Shown here: one piece after another, positions 1 through 5,776 of the stretch
How positions within the stretch are numbered: the first letter of the stretch is position 1
Layout of the letters: each line of letters begins with the position of its first letter
DNA from: Firmicutes bacterium UBA3871
GTDB taxonomy: Bacteria > Bacillota > Clostridia > Peptostreptococcales > Anaerovoracaceae
Assembly: GCA_002392265.1 (NCBI GenBank)
Contig: DGGP01000138.1
Span: 838 to 6,613, forward strand
Length of the DNA stretch: 5,776 nt
Direction of reading: 5' to 3'
Translations under genes and position numbers: made by a program
Notes under the pieces: generated by a model
Database searches by the model: none
What the model saw: the letters and a program-made list of their open reading frames with translations, nothing else
Told to the model about the DNA's origin: nothing

Positions 1-1474
1 TTCGGGTGAGCAAGCCGAATCGTTTTCCACGGTTTCGTTTTCGAACAGAACCCTTCAGGTAATGAATGTTGTGTTTCCTGTCATAAGCGATTCGGGAAAG
101 ACTCTGGGAGTGCTCTACTTCAGAGCAGACATGAGCGAAGTCGATGAATCCGTAGCACAGTCGGGTTCAATATTTATCAGAGCAATGATTCTGGCGCTCG
201 TAATTACTGTAGTCCTCGGTATCATCATCAGCAGCTCCATCACGGGGCCAATAAAGGACGTAACCGTAAAGGCAGAGCGCATGTCTGAGGGTGATTTCTC
301 GCAGGAGGTTTCAATAAAGTCTGACGATGAAATCGGCCAGCTTGCGAATATGTTTAACATACTCAGAATCAAGCTAAACGATACTCTTTCTCAGATTGAA
401 AACGAAAAGAACAAGCTCGAAGCGGTGCTGAGGCACATGGCAGACGCTTTGATTGCGATTGATCTTGCCGGAAACATCACGCACCTCAATCAAGCGGCAA
501 TTGAGCTTCTCGGGCTGCCGGAGGATTATTTTTCCGAGGGTGAGCAGCTGCCGTATGATGATTTAATCAGCACTGTAAACAAGGATTTACGCCTCGAAAA
601 GCTCGTTGAAAACTGCAGGGAAGAGGCTGCGACAGATGTATTTGAATACGGTGGCAGGACTTTTGCGGTGCGCTATGACAAATATCGGGATGAGGGCGGC
701 GAAGACATAGGAATCCTGATGATTATTCAGGATATAACTGAGAGGCAAAAGCTCGAAAATATGCAGATGGACTTCGTTGCAAACGTTTCGCACGAATTAA
801 AAACACCGCTTACCACCATAAAAAGCTATACAGAAACTATGCTCGACGGCATGGTTGACGACCCTGCAATGCAAAAGCAGTTCTTGGGTATAATAGATAC
901 GGAAGCGGACAGAATGAACCGTCTGGTAAAAGAGCTTTTGCAGCTTTCGCGTATGGAAAACCAGCAGGAGCAGTGGAGTATGAAGGAGCTTAACATCATA
1001 CCTCTCCTTCAGAACGCCGTCACAAAGGTGGAGCTCACTGCTGCAGCAAAAAAGCAGCAGCTTAACATTCTCTTTAAATCAGACGAGAGACTGCCTGTTG
1101 TTGTGGACAGAGATAAAATCGAGCAGGTTGTGTTAAACATCCTCTCGAATTCAATAAAATATACGCAGGAAGGCGGACGAATAGATGTGGATGCGCTGCG
1201 CCGCGAAAAGACGGTTTATATAATCGTATCGGATAATGGCATAGGCATCCCTGAAGAAGAGCTTGGCAGAGTTTTCGAGCGCTTTTTCCGCGTAGACAAG
1301 GCGAGAAGCCGCGCCATGGGCGGAACGGGCCTGGGTCTTTCGATATCGAAGCAGATAGTCGATGAGCACGGCGGCAACATCGAAATCGAGTCCAAGGAGG
1401 GCAGAGGCACGAAGGTGACAATTTCACTTCCTCTGGCCGCATCCGCACTCCGCGGCGAGCGCCTAAGCGACTAG
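1..1474 (+). CDS. walK: WalK-like membrane sensor histidine kinase, 5' partial
   Basis: This is a membrane sensor kinase that should autophosphorylate on histidine and pass phosphate to a response regulator, probably encoded just upstream. The reading frame is open from base 2 with no stop, so the ATG at 62 is internal and the N terminus (first membrane segment and most of the outer sensor domain) is missing. Numbering from that Met, the order is: end of a Cache/PAS-like extracellular domain (1-33), a membrane helix (about 38-60), HAMP (61-110), PAS (about 117-225), HisKA with the phosphoacceptor His244 in VSHELKTP, and HATPase_c with N-box Asn359/Asn363, G1 box DNGIGIP (391-397), F box FERFFR (405-410) and G2 box GGTGLGLS (420-427). 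The HAMP-PAS-HisKA layout and motifs such as FRVDKARSR resemble WalK (YycG/VicK), the essential cell-wall regulator; PhoR- or ResE-type kinases share this layout and are the alternative. No YycH/YycI-type gene follows; divIC does. The kinase call is secure, the WalK assignment moderate. Confidence 0.9.
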   Translation, partial: SGEQAESFSTVSFSNRTLQVMNVVFPVISDSGKTLGVLYFRADMSEVDESVAQSGSIFIRAMILALVITVVLGIIISSSITGPIKDVTVKAERMSEGDFSQEVSIKSDDEIGQLANMFNILRIKLNDTLSQIENEKNKLEAVLRHMADALIAIDLAGNITHLNQAAIELLGLPEDYFSEGEQLPYDDLISTVNKDLRLEKLVENCREEAATDVFEYGGRTFAVRYDKYRDEGGEDIGILMIIQDITERQKLENMQMDFVANVSHELKTPLTTIKSYTETMLDGMVDDPAMQKQFLGIIDTEADRMNRLVKELLQLSRMENQQEQWSMKELNIIPLLQNAVTKVELTAAAKKQQLNILFKSDERLPVVVDRDKIEQVVLNILSNSIKYTQEGGRIDVDALRREKTVYIIVSDNGIGIPEEELGRVFERFFRVDKARSRAMGGTGLGLSISKQIVDEHGGNIEIESKEGRGTKVTISLPLAASALRGERLSD

Positions 1475-1535
1475 GCGAATCTGGGGACAGGCACCAAATT
1501 GGAATTTTGGCGAATTTAGGGACAGGTCAAAAATG
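1474..1535. repeat. Two direct copies of a GGCGAAT..GGGACAGG element
   Basis: Copy 1 is at 1474-1500 and copy 2 at 1509-1535, offset by 35 nt. By hand alignment 20 of 27 positions match, including GGCGAAT and GGGACAGG. Between them lies a short inverted repeat, AAATT-gg-AATTT (1496-1507). The pair fills almost the whole gap between the kinase stop codon and the divIC start codon. From memory, GGGGACAGGCACC-like sequences (1483-1495) occur as dispersed intergenic repeats in many bacterial genomes, often linked to REP/IS200-type transposases; that link is recalled, not shown here. Confidence 0.6.
1518..1526 (+). promoter_or_regulatory. Probable ribosome binding site of divIC inside the repeat
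   Basis: AGGGACAGG ends 6 nt before the divIC ATG at 1533. It is only a partial match to the AAGGAGG consensus, and no better purine-rich site lies closer to the start codon. It is part of the second copy of the GGGACAGG element, so the repeat seems to provide the translation signal of this division gene. Confidence 0.5.
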
Positions 1536-2015
1536 TTTAAAAGAAAAGCCAGCAGAAGCAGGGAATTCAAAAGAAACAATCAGGTAATAGACTTTGAGCG
1601 GGCCCGTAAGGAGCGCAGAGAAAGGCGCGACGAGAAGGCACGCAAGGAGGAAGAGCAGCGACGTCTTGAGGAAGCACGTCAGCTTTCGGCGCGAAAGCGC
1701 AAAAAGCGCAGAAACCGTGTGCTTATTTACATCGCCGCATTTTTACTGATTGTCGGCATCCTCGTGGCGTCTGCGTGGAACATCATTTCACTGCAGATTG
1801 AAAAATCAAAACTCGAAAATCGGAACGAACAGCTCACCCGTCAGCGGGACGATTTGAGAGAAGAACTCGAAAGTGTGGGTGAGCCTGACTACATCGAGCA
1901 GCAGGCGCGCCAGCAGCTGAGCCTGATTATGCCGGGCGAAACGCTCTACATCCTGCCGGTTATTCCGACTAAGGGCGCCCTCGAGGAAGTCATGGGCGAC
2001 GGCGGCGGAAAATAG
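1533..2015 (+). CDS. divIC: Septum formation initiator DivIC/FtsB family
   Basis: A bitopic inner-membrane divisome protein. In Bacillota, DivIC pairs with FtsL and DivIB through an extracellular coiled coil and helps activate septal peptidoglycan synthesis. Of its 160 residues, 1-62 form a very highly charged cytoplasmic part rich in Arg, Lys and Glu, about 63-84 are a single membrane helix (VLIYIAAFLLIVGILVASAW), about 85-115 a heptad-like coiled coil, and 119-140 the family signature (DYIEQQARQQLSLIMPGETLY, close to the usual Y-I-E..AR..L.....GE..Y). The tail ends GDGGGK. It is longer than B. subtilis DivIC (about 125 residues); the extra length is mainly the cytoplasmic N terminus. It lies 58 nt after the kinase and 21 nt before rnmV, so cotranscription is likely. 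FtsL-type proteins look similar, but the C-terminal signature favours DivIC/FtsB. Confidence 0.88.
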   Translation: MFKRKASRSREFKRNNQVIDFERARKERRERRDEKARKEEEQRRLEEARQLSARKRKKRRNRVLIYIAAFLLIVGILVASAWNIISLQIEKSKLENRNEQLTRQRDDLREELESVGEPDYIEQQARQQLSLIMPGETLYILPVIPTKGALEEVMGDGGGK

Positions 2016-2036
2016 CGAGGGCTTGCAGGCGACACA

Positions 2037-2609
2037 ATGAAGGAACTTACGAAAATTAGAGAAATAATAATTGTGGAAGGGCGAGACGACACAGCAGCGG
2101 TTTTGCGCGCAGTCGACGCCCAAACCATAGAGACGCATGGATATGGGATACGGCGCGAGACGTGGGAGCTTATCGACAGGGCTTATGCGGATCCGCAGCT
2201 TGGAATCATTATATTCACAGACCCGGACCATGCGGGCTCTGAGATACGGCGTCGCATAAAGGAGCACTGCCCGAATGCGAAGGAAGCATTTCTTGCAAAG
2301 GCAGATGCGACGAAAGAAGGCGACATAGGTATTGAGAATGCTGCGCCAGAGGCGATAATCGAGGCCCTTTCAAAGGCAAAGTGCACGGCAGCGGCGGATG
2401 ACGCTACGCCCAAGGGAGTATTCACAAAGGCGGACTTGCAAAAAGCCGGACTTATGGGCAGCTCAGACTCTGCTGCGAGGCGTGAAGCCCTTGGCAAGGA
2501 GCTTGGCATAGGTTATGGCAACAGCGGGGCATTTTTAAAGAAACTGAACCATTTCGGCATCAGCAGGGAGGCATTCAATGAAGCTTTACTCAGCATCGAC
2601 AATCCGTGA
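2037..2609 (+). CDS. rnmV: Ribonuclease M5 (5S rRNA maturation)
   Basis: A cytoplasmic Toprim-domain endonuclease that cuts both sides of the 5S rRNA precursor, in B. subtilis with ribosomal protein L18. The 190 residues match the family's usual length. The Toprim core is clear: IIIVEGRDD (10-18) carries the catalytic Glu14, and FTDPDHAG (60-67) carries the metal-binding Asp62 and Asp64. The family segment DIGIENA (96-102) follows, and the C-terminal half, including the basic stretch near 166-173, should form the RNA-binding domain. The start at 2037 gives an N terminus (MKELTKIREIIIVEG) that fits known members, but the Shine-Dalgarno is poor: CAGGCG near 2026-2031, while GAGG at 2017-2020 is too distant. 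Translation may depend on divIC termination 21 nt upstream. The 3' end overlaps rsmA by 32 nt, the common Firmicutes rnmV-rsmA pairing. Confidence 0.95.
   Translation: MKELTKIREIIIVEGRDDTAAVLRAVDAQTIETHGYGIRRETWELIDRAYADPQLGIIIFTDPDHAGSEIRRRIKEHCPNAKEAFLAKADATKEGDIGIENAAPEAIIEALSKAKCTAAADDATPKGVFTKADLQKAGLMGSSDSAARREALGKELGIGYGNSGAFLKKLNHFGISREAFNEALLSIDNP
2565..2571 (+). promoter_or_regulatory. Strong Shine-Dalgarno of rsmA within rnmV
   Basis: AGGGAGG lies inside the rnmV coding region, 6 nt before the ATG at 2578. It is close to consensus and fixes the rsmA start despite the 32-nt overlap with rnmV. Confidence 0.85.
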
Positions 2610-3450
2610 TATCGAAGAAAGGCACGGCTTTCATCTTTCGAAGAGCCTCGGCCAGAATTTCCTGACGGATAAAGGGATAATTGATGAAATTATTGAGGGT
2701 GCAGATATAAAAGAGGACGATCTCGTAATTGAAATCGGCCCGGGCATCGGCGTTCTGACAGCGGAGGCTGCTGAAAGGGCGGGGAAGGTCGTCGCAGTTG
2801 AAATCGACAAAGGCCTGATTCCGATTCTAAATGAAACGCTTGCTCAGTATGACAATGTTACAGTCGTAAACAAGGACATATTAAAGACGGATATAAACGC
2901 CCTAATTGCGGAGTACGGAGCCGGAACAAAGGGCGTCAAAATAATAGGAAATCTGCCGTATTACATTACCACACCTATCGTGATGAAGATACTCGAGGAT
3001 GGTGTAAGGGCAGACAGCATTATCATAATGATGCAAAAGGAAGTGGCGGACAGAATCAGATCAAAGCCCGGGAAAAAGACCTACGGCGCGCTTTCCGTGG
3101 CAGTTCAGTATTACTGCACGGCTGAAAACCTGATTGATGTGCCGCGCACTGTTTTTGTACCGCAGCCGAATGTGGATTCGACAGTATTAAAACTAAACAT
3201 CAGACCGGAAAGGCCTGTTGAGCTTATAGACGAGAAAATATTTTTCGAAACCGTAAAGGGCGGTTTTGGGCAGCGCAGAAAGACTTTGTCAAATGCACTT
3301 GTCGGTGTATGCGGAATGGACAAGCCTACTGCGGCAGAGATTTTAAAAACAGCGGATATAGATCCGATTCGCCGGGCAGAGACTCTGGATCTCAATGAAT
3401 TTGCGCGTCTGGCGAATGAGGTAACAAAATGGAAAAATTCAAAGAAGTAA
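2578..3450 (+). CDS. rsmA: 16S rRNA dimethyladenosine transferase RsmA (KsgA)
   Basis: A cytoplasmic S-adenosylmethionine-dependent enzyme that dimethylates two adjacent adenines (A1518 and A1519 in E. coli numbering) in the 3' terminal helix of 16S rRNA, a late checkpoint of small-subunit assembly. All family landmarks are visible in the 290 residues: SLGQNFLTD (23-31), SAM-binding motif I EIGPGIGVLT (52-61), the acidic ribose-binding Glu75 in VAVEID, Asp100 after motif III, the catalytic motif NLPYYI (125-130), FVPQPNVDS (193-201), and the RNA-contacting segment GGFGQRRKTLSNAL (228-241) before the helical C-terminal domain. Length is normal. The start is supported by AGGGAGG at 2565-2571. 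Its last 22 nt overlap the next gene, so the basic tail (KWKNSKK) is encoded in the overlap. Loss of this enzyme gives kasugamycin resistance in other bacteria. Confidence 0.97.
   Translation: MKLYSASTIRDIEERHGFHLSKSLGQNFLTDKGIIDEIIEGADIKEDDLVIEIGPGIGVLTAEAAERAGKVVAVEIDKGLIPILNETLAQYDNVTVVNKDILKTDINALIAEYGAGTKGVKIIGNLPYYITTPIVMKILEDGVRADSIIIMMQKEVADRIRSKPGKKTYGALSVAVQYYCTAENLIDVPRTVFVPQPNVDSTVLKLNIRPERPVELIDEKIFFETVKGGFGQRRKTLSNALVGVCGMDKPTAAEILKTADIDPIRRAETLDLNEFARLANEVTKWKNSKK
3418..3421 (+). promoter_or_regulatory. Shine-Dalgarno core of the LTA-synthase-like gene
   Basis: GAGG ends 7 nt before the ATG at 3429 and lies within rsmA. The site supports this start over later in-frame ATGs, and the resulting N terminus reaches the first membrane helix at about residue 13. 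Confidence 0.6.
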
Positions 3451-5405
3451 TAAAAAAAGACCTGGGCAGGACAGTTATTACAATAGTTTTGCTTTCTTTC
3501 GCCATCAATTTTGTAATTGAGGCGGTTTCAAGGCAGGGTCTTTCCGAGGGCTTTAGCTATCTGCTCACACAGCCTCTCGTTTTCTTTTATAACATGCTGA
3601 TTATTCTCGCTACTCTTTCGATAGCAATTTTGGTAAAGCGCAGACTTTTCGTTTACATAGTTGTGGGCGGAACGTGGCTCGGAATCGGTATCGCAAACGG
3701 CGTCATCCTGTCAAACCGAATGACTCCGTTTACAACAAAGGACCTGCAGGTGCTCGAGGACGGCCTTTCCATAGTTCCGAACTACCTTAGCACCAAAGAG
3801 ATCGTGTTCATGTGCATTGGTATTGCAATCGCAATCGCACTGCTGGTGCTGATCTTTATTAAGGGACCTCGGCGCAAGGAAAAAATAGACCCAAAGAAAT
3901 ATATCGCAACCTTCCTGATTATCATGGTGCTGATGGGAGGCTCTTCGGGCCTCGCAATAAAAACAGGCGTTGTCGAGACCTTCTTTGGTAATCTGGCATA
4001 TGCATACAGGGATTTCGGATTCCCGTACTGCTTTATAAACACATGGGTTAACACGGGTGTAAACCGTCCGATGGGATATAACGAAAAAGCTGTCAAGGCA
4101 ATTTTTGCCCCGGGTGAGCTCGGGGAGGACGGCATATACGTACCCGAGGTTACCGATGTTGACGAAAAGCTGCCTAACATAGTTGTGGTTCAGCTCGAAT
4201 CGTTCATTGACCCTTATATGGTAAAAACCATCACCTGCTCTGAGGATCCTGTTCCTAACTGGCGAAAAATGATGGATGAATGCTCGTCCGGATACTTTAC
4301 CGCACCTGCTGTAGGTGCCGGCACGGCAAATACCGAGTTCGAAGTGCTTTCCGGAATGAGCGTAAAATTCTTTGGCCCGGGTGAATATCCGTACAAGTCG
4401 ATTCTTCGTGAAGAGACTTGCGAGACTGCAGCTTACATACTGAAAAATATGGGCTTTAAGGCTCATGCAATACATAACCACAGAGGCGCATTCTATGGCC
4501 GCAACCAGGTTTATCCTAACCTCGGATTTGACACATTTACCTCCATAGAGTACATGAATCACGTCGTAAAGACGCCGAAAAACTGGGCGAAAGACCAGGT
4601 GCTGACAGAGCAGATTCTGGCAGCGCTCGACTCCGACAGCGAGCACGATTTTGTATTCACGGTTTCGGTGCAGGGACACGGCAAATATCCTACCGAGCAG
4701 GTAATAGAAATGCCTGATATCGAAGTCACCGCGCCTACAGAGGAGCTGCAGTACCAGTATATCTACTACGTAAATCAGATTCACGAAATGGACAAGTGGC
4801 TCGGCGAACTGACCACAGCGCTAAGTAAATATCCTGAGCCTGTAGTTCTGGTTCTCTACGGCGACCACATCCCCGCCCTCGAAATGAAGGCGGAGGAGAT
4901 GGAGAGCGGCGACCTTTACAACACGCAGTATCTGATTTGGGCGAACTACAAAATAAAGGCCATCGACAAGGATCTCCACGCTTATCAGCTGATGCCGGAA
5001 GTTTTTGACCGTCTCGGCATCCACGACGGTACGCTCATGCTCTACCACCAAAACCACAGCGAAGACGAAGCATATCTCGCAAACCTGAAGACCCTCGAGT
5101 ACGATATGCTCTACGGCAAGCGCTTCATCTACGGTGGAAAGACTCCTTTCGAGCCTGCAGATATGCGTATGGGCATACGTCCTATCAAGATTGAGGAAGT
5201 CGTTCAGATCGGCGAGAACTACTACATCAAGGGCGAAAACTTCACGCAGTACAGCAAGATCTCTCTCGATGGCGAAATACTGAGCACTATATATCTCGGC
5301 CCGACGGTGCTCGGACTGCTTGAAGAGGTAAACCCGGAAGATGTTGAGCGCATGAAGATTTCGCAGGTAGAGAAGTATAACGAAATTCTTTCAACTACAG
5401 AGTAA
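3429..5405 (+). CDS. LTA synthase family membrane sulfatase with IPT-like tail
   Basis: A polytopic membrane enzyme of the LtaS/phosphoglycerol transferase family, which moves glycerophosphate from phosphatidylglycerol onto a surface polymer outside the cell. Five membrane helices lie near residues 13-33, 46-68, 73-94, 123-145 and 158-178, followed by an extracellular sulfatase-fold domain. By motif comparison with S. aureus LtaS I see the metal ligand Glu257 (VVVQLESF), the nucleophile Thr299 (AGTANTEF), His417 (QGHGKYP), and Asp479/His480 (LYGDH). The segment HNHRGAFYGR (349-358) matches the substrate loop, with Tyr356 where S. aureus has Trp354. Residues about 583-640 go beyond the catalytic domain; KGENFTQYSKISLDGEIL resembles an IPT/TIG fold. 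The gene overlaps rsmA by 22 nt, implying coupled expression. True LTA synthesis is plausible, but the exact polymer (lipoteichoic acid or another glycerophosphate-decorated glycan) cannot be told, so no symbol is given. Confidence 0.88.
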   Translation: MEKFKEVIKKDLGRTVITIVLLSFAINFVIEAVSRQGLSEGFSYLLTQPLVFFYNMLIILATLSIAILVKRRLFVYIVVGGTWLGIGIANGVILSNRMTPFTTKDLQVLEDGLSIVPNYLSTKEIVFMCIGIAIAIALLVLIFIKGPRRKEKIDPKKYIATFLIIMVLMGGSSGLAIKTGVVETFFGNLAYAYRDFGFPYCFINTWVNTGVNRPMGYNEKAVKAIFAPGELGEDGIYVPEVTDVDEKLPNIVVVQLESFIDPYMVKTITCSEDPVPNWRKMMDECSSGYFTAPAVGAGTANTEFEVLSGMSVKFFGPGEYPYKSILREETCETAAYILKNMGFKAHAIHNHRGAFYGRNQVYPNLGFDTFTSIEYMNHVVKTPKNWAKDQVLTEQILAALDSDSEHDFVFTVSVQGHGKYPTEQVIEMPDIEVTAPTEELQYQYIYYVNQIHEMDKWLGELTTALSKYPEPVVLVLYGDHIPALEMKAEEMESGDLYNTQYLIWANYKIKAIDKDLHAYQLMPEVFDRLGIHDGTLMLYHQNHSEDEAYLANLKTLEYDMLYGKRFIYGGKTPFEPADMRMGIRPIKIEEVVQIGENYYIKGENFTQYSKISLDGEILSTIYLGPTVLGLLEEVNPEDVERMKISQVEKYNEILSTTE

Positions 5406-5419
5406 TTCAGTTTAGCTTG

Positions 5420-5440
5420 GTATAGTTAGTAAGTATAGTT
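5420..5440. repeat. Short direct repeat GTATAGTT, two copies
   Basis: GTATAGTT occurs at 5420-5427 and 5433-5440, separated by 5 nt, in the gap before the acetyltransferase gene. Each copy contains TATAGT, a 5/6 match to a -10 box. The best -35 candidate for the second copy (TTTAGC, 5411-5416, 17-nt spacer) matches only 3/6. It may be an operator, a weak promoter or chance. Confidence 0.3.
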
Positions 5441-5447
5441 GTGTGAT

Positions 5448-5460
5448 GGCACTTTGTGCC
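5448..5460 (+). promoter_or_regulatory. Small hairpin abutting the acetyltransferase ribosome binding site
   Basis: GGCAC-TTT-GTGCC forms a perfect 5-bp stem with a 3-nt loop, ending directly before the GGGAGG site. No T tract follows, so it does not look like a Rho-independent terminator. It could influence ribosome access or protect a 5' end. Confidence 0.4.
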
Positions 5461-5466
5461 GGGAGG
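5461..5466 (+). promoter_or_regulatory. Shine-Dalgarno of the GNAT gene
   Basis: GGGAGG lies 4 nt before the ATG at 5471. The spacing is slightly short but the match is strong, and it fixes the start of the acetyltransferase. Confidence 0.75.
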
Positions 5467-5470
5467 TAGT

Positions 5471-5776
5471 ATGATACTGAGAACTGAAAGATTGACACTT
5501 ACACCGTGGGAGGCTACCGAAGAAATGGCGATAGCACTCTTCGAGTATGCGAGGAACAGGGAGGTCGGTCCTGCTGCAGGATGGAAGCCGCATGAAGATC
5601 CCGGCGAGTCGCTTGATATCATAAAGGATATATTCATACCTACCGGTGCTTTTGCGATAAAGTGGAACGAGAACGGCGAGATAATCGGGTCTATCACTCT
5701 TGAAAAGGATAAGCGCAGACAAGATGTGAAAAGCCGCGAGCTCGGATACTCGCTCGCGCGCAAATACTGGGGCATG
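5471..5776 (+). CDS. GNAT acetyltransferase, RimJ/RimL type, 3' partial
   Basis: The first 102 codons of an acetyl-CoA-dependent N-acetyltransferase; the frame is open to the window end and has no stop. The N terminus, MILRTERLTLTPW, is the classic first strand of the RimJ/RimL (Acetyltransf_3) subfamily. It is followed by a helix with EVGPAAGWKPHEDPGES (residues 31-47), the strands GAFAIKWNENGEIIGSITL (59-77), and ELGYSLARKYWGM at the right edge, where the acetyl-CoA-binding motif begins. The pyrophosphate-binding loop and the remaining substrate-site residues are outside the window. Members of this subfamily acetylate ribosomal protein N termini, amino acids or small amines; the substrate here cannot be named. 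It starts 65 nt after the LTA-synthase-like gene, with its own strong ribosome binding site, and may be either the last operon member or a separate unit. Confidence 0.88.
   Translation, partial: MILRTERLTLTPWEATEEMAIALFEYARNREVGPAAGWKPHEDPGESLDIIKDIFIPTGAFAIKWNENGEIIGSITLEKDKRRQDVKSRELGYSLARKYWGM

Noticed and set aside
62..64. ATG at 62 as the true start of the histidine kinase
   Set aside because: The frame stays open to base 2 and the upstream codons (SGEQAESFSTVSFSNRTLQV) read on into the sensor domain; no Shine-Dalgarno precedes 62, and starting there would remove the first membrane helix.
1436..1456. GCCGC...GCGGC inverted repeat near the end of the kinase gene
   Set aside because: It is a 5-bp stem with an 11-nt loop inside coding sequence and has no T tract; this is expected by chance in GC-rich codons.
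1690..1718. Repeated AAGCGC units in divIC
   Set aside because: They are explained by the Arg/Lys-rich coding sequence (RKRKKRR), not by a separate DNA repeat.
1806..2267. Minus-strand open frame of 153 codons across the divIC-rnmV junction
   Set aside because: It is antisense to two well-recognised genes and shows no domain; it is a by-product of codon composition.
4005..4010. Signal peptidase site after Ala192 (LAYA) that would release the enzyme domain, as in S. aureus LtaS
   Set aside because: An A-x-A pattern is present about 14 residues after the last membrane helix, but this is weak evidence and the position differs from the known S. aureus cleavage site.
3711..4784. Long open frame on the minus strand (357 codons)
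   Set aside because: It lies wholly antisense to the LTA-synthase-like gene. Its product is Cys/His/Arg-rich with no recognisable domain, and the + strand frame is fully explained by conserved motifs.
5448..5460. Rho-independent terminator after the LTA-synthase-like gene
   Set aside because: The stem is only 5 bp and is followed by GGGAGG, not a T tract, so it is listed as a possible regulatory hairpin.
5407..5775. Minus-strand open frames opposite the acetyltransferase
   Set aside because: The + strand has a strong Shine-Dalgarno and a clear RimJ/RimL N-terminal signature; the minus-strand products have no recognisable features.

Overview
The window suggests a Gram-positive bacterium of the Bacillota, most likely a member of the Clostridia. 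The evidence is a WalK-type sensor kinase, a DivIC-type divisome protein, the Firmicutes-style rnmV-rsmA pair (RNase M5 then KsgA) and an LTA-synthase-family membrane sulfatase. Base composition looks intermediate, near 50% GC by eye. I cannot place it to genus from sequence alone.

All six genes lie on the + strand and are tightly packed, and no convincing terminator is visible between them. Positions 1-1474 hold the 3' part of a membrane histidine kinase whose 5' end is outside the window. A 58-nt gap (1475-1532) contains two near-identical direct copies of a GGCGAAT..GGGACAGG element. Then follow divIC (1533-2015), rnmV (2037-2609), rsmA (2578-3450, overlapping rnmV by 32 nt) and an LTA-synthase-family gene (3429-5405, overlapping rsmA by 22 nt). 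After a 65-nt gap with a small GC-rich hairpin and a short direct repeat comes the start of a RimJ/RimL-type GNAT acetyltransferase (5471 to the window end), cut off on its 3' side.

Two themes are interleaved. The kinase, DivIC and the sulfatase belong to envelope sensing, septum formation and cell-surface polymer synthesis. RNase M5 matures 5S rRNA and KsgA dimethylates 16S rRNA, so those two belong to ribosome assembly. The overlaps imply translational coupling from rnmV through rsmA to the sulfatase gene. Joint regulation of growth, division and wall synthesis is a reasonable inference but is not shown by the sequence.

This is mostly an ordinary housekeeping region. I see no CRISPR array, transposase, phage gene, tRNA or rRNA, and nothing I would call a new biological system. 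The observations most worth a second look are the duplicated GGGACAGG element that seems to supply the divIC ribosome binding site, the long charged helix on DivIC, and the IPT/TIG-like tail on the LTA-synthase-like enzyme.
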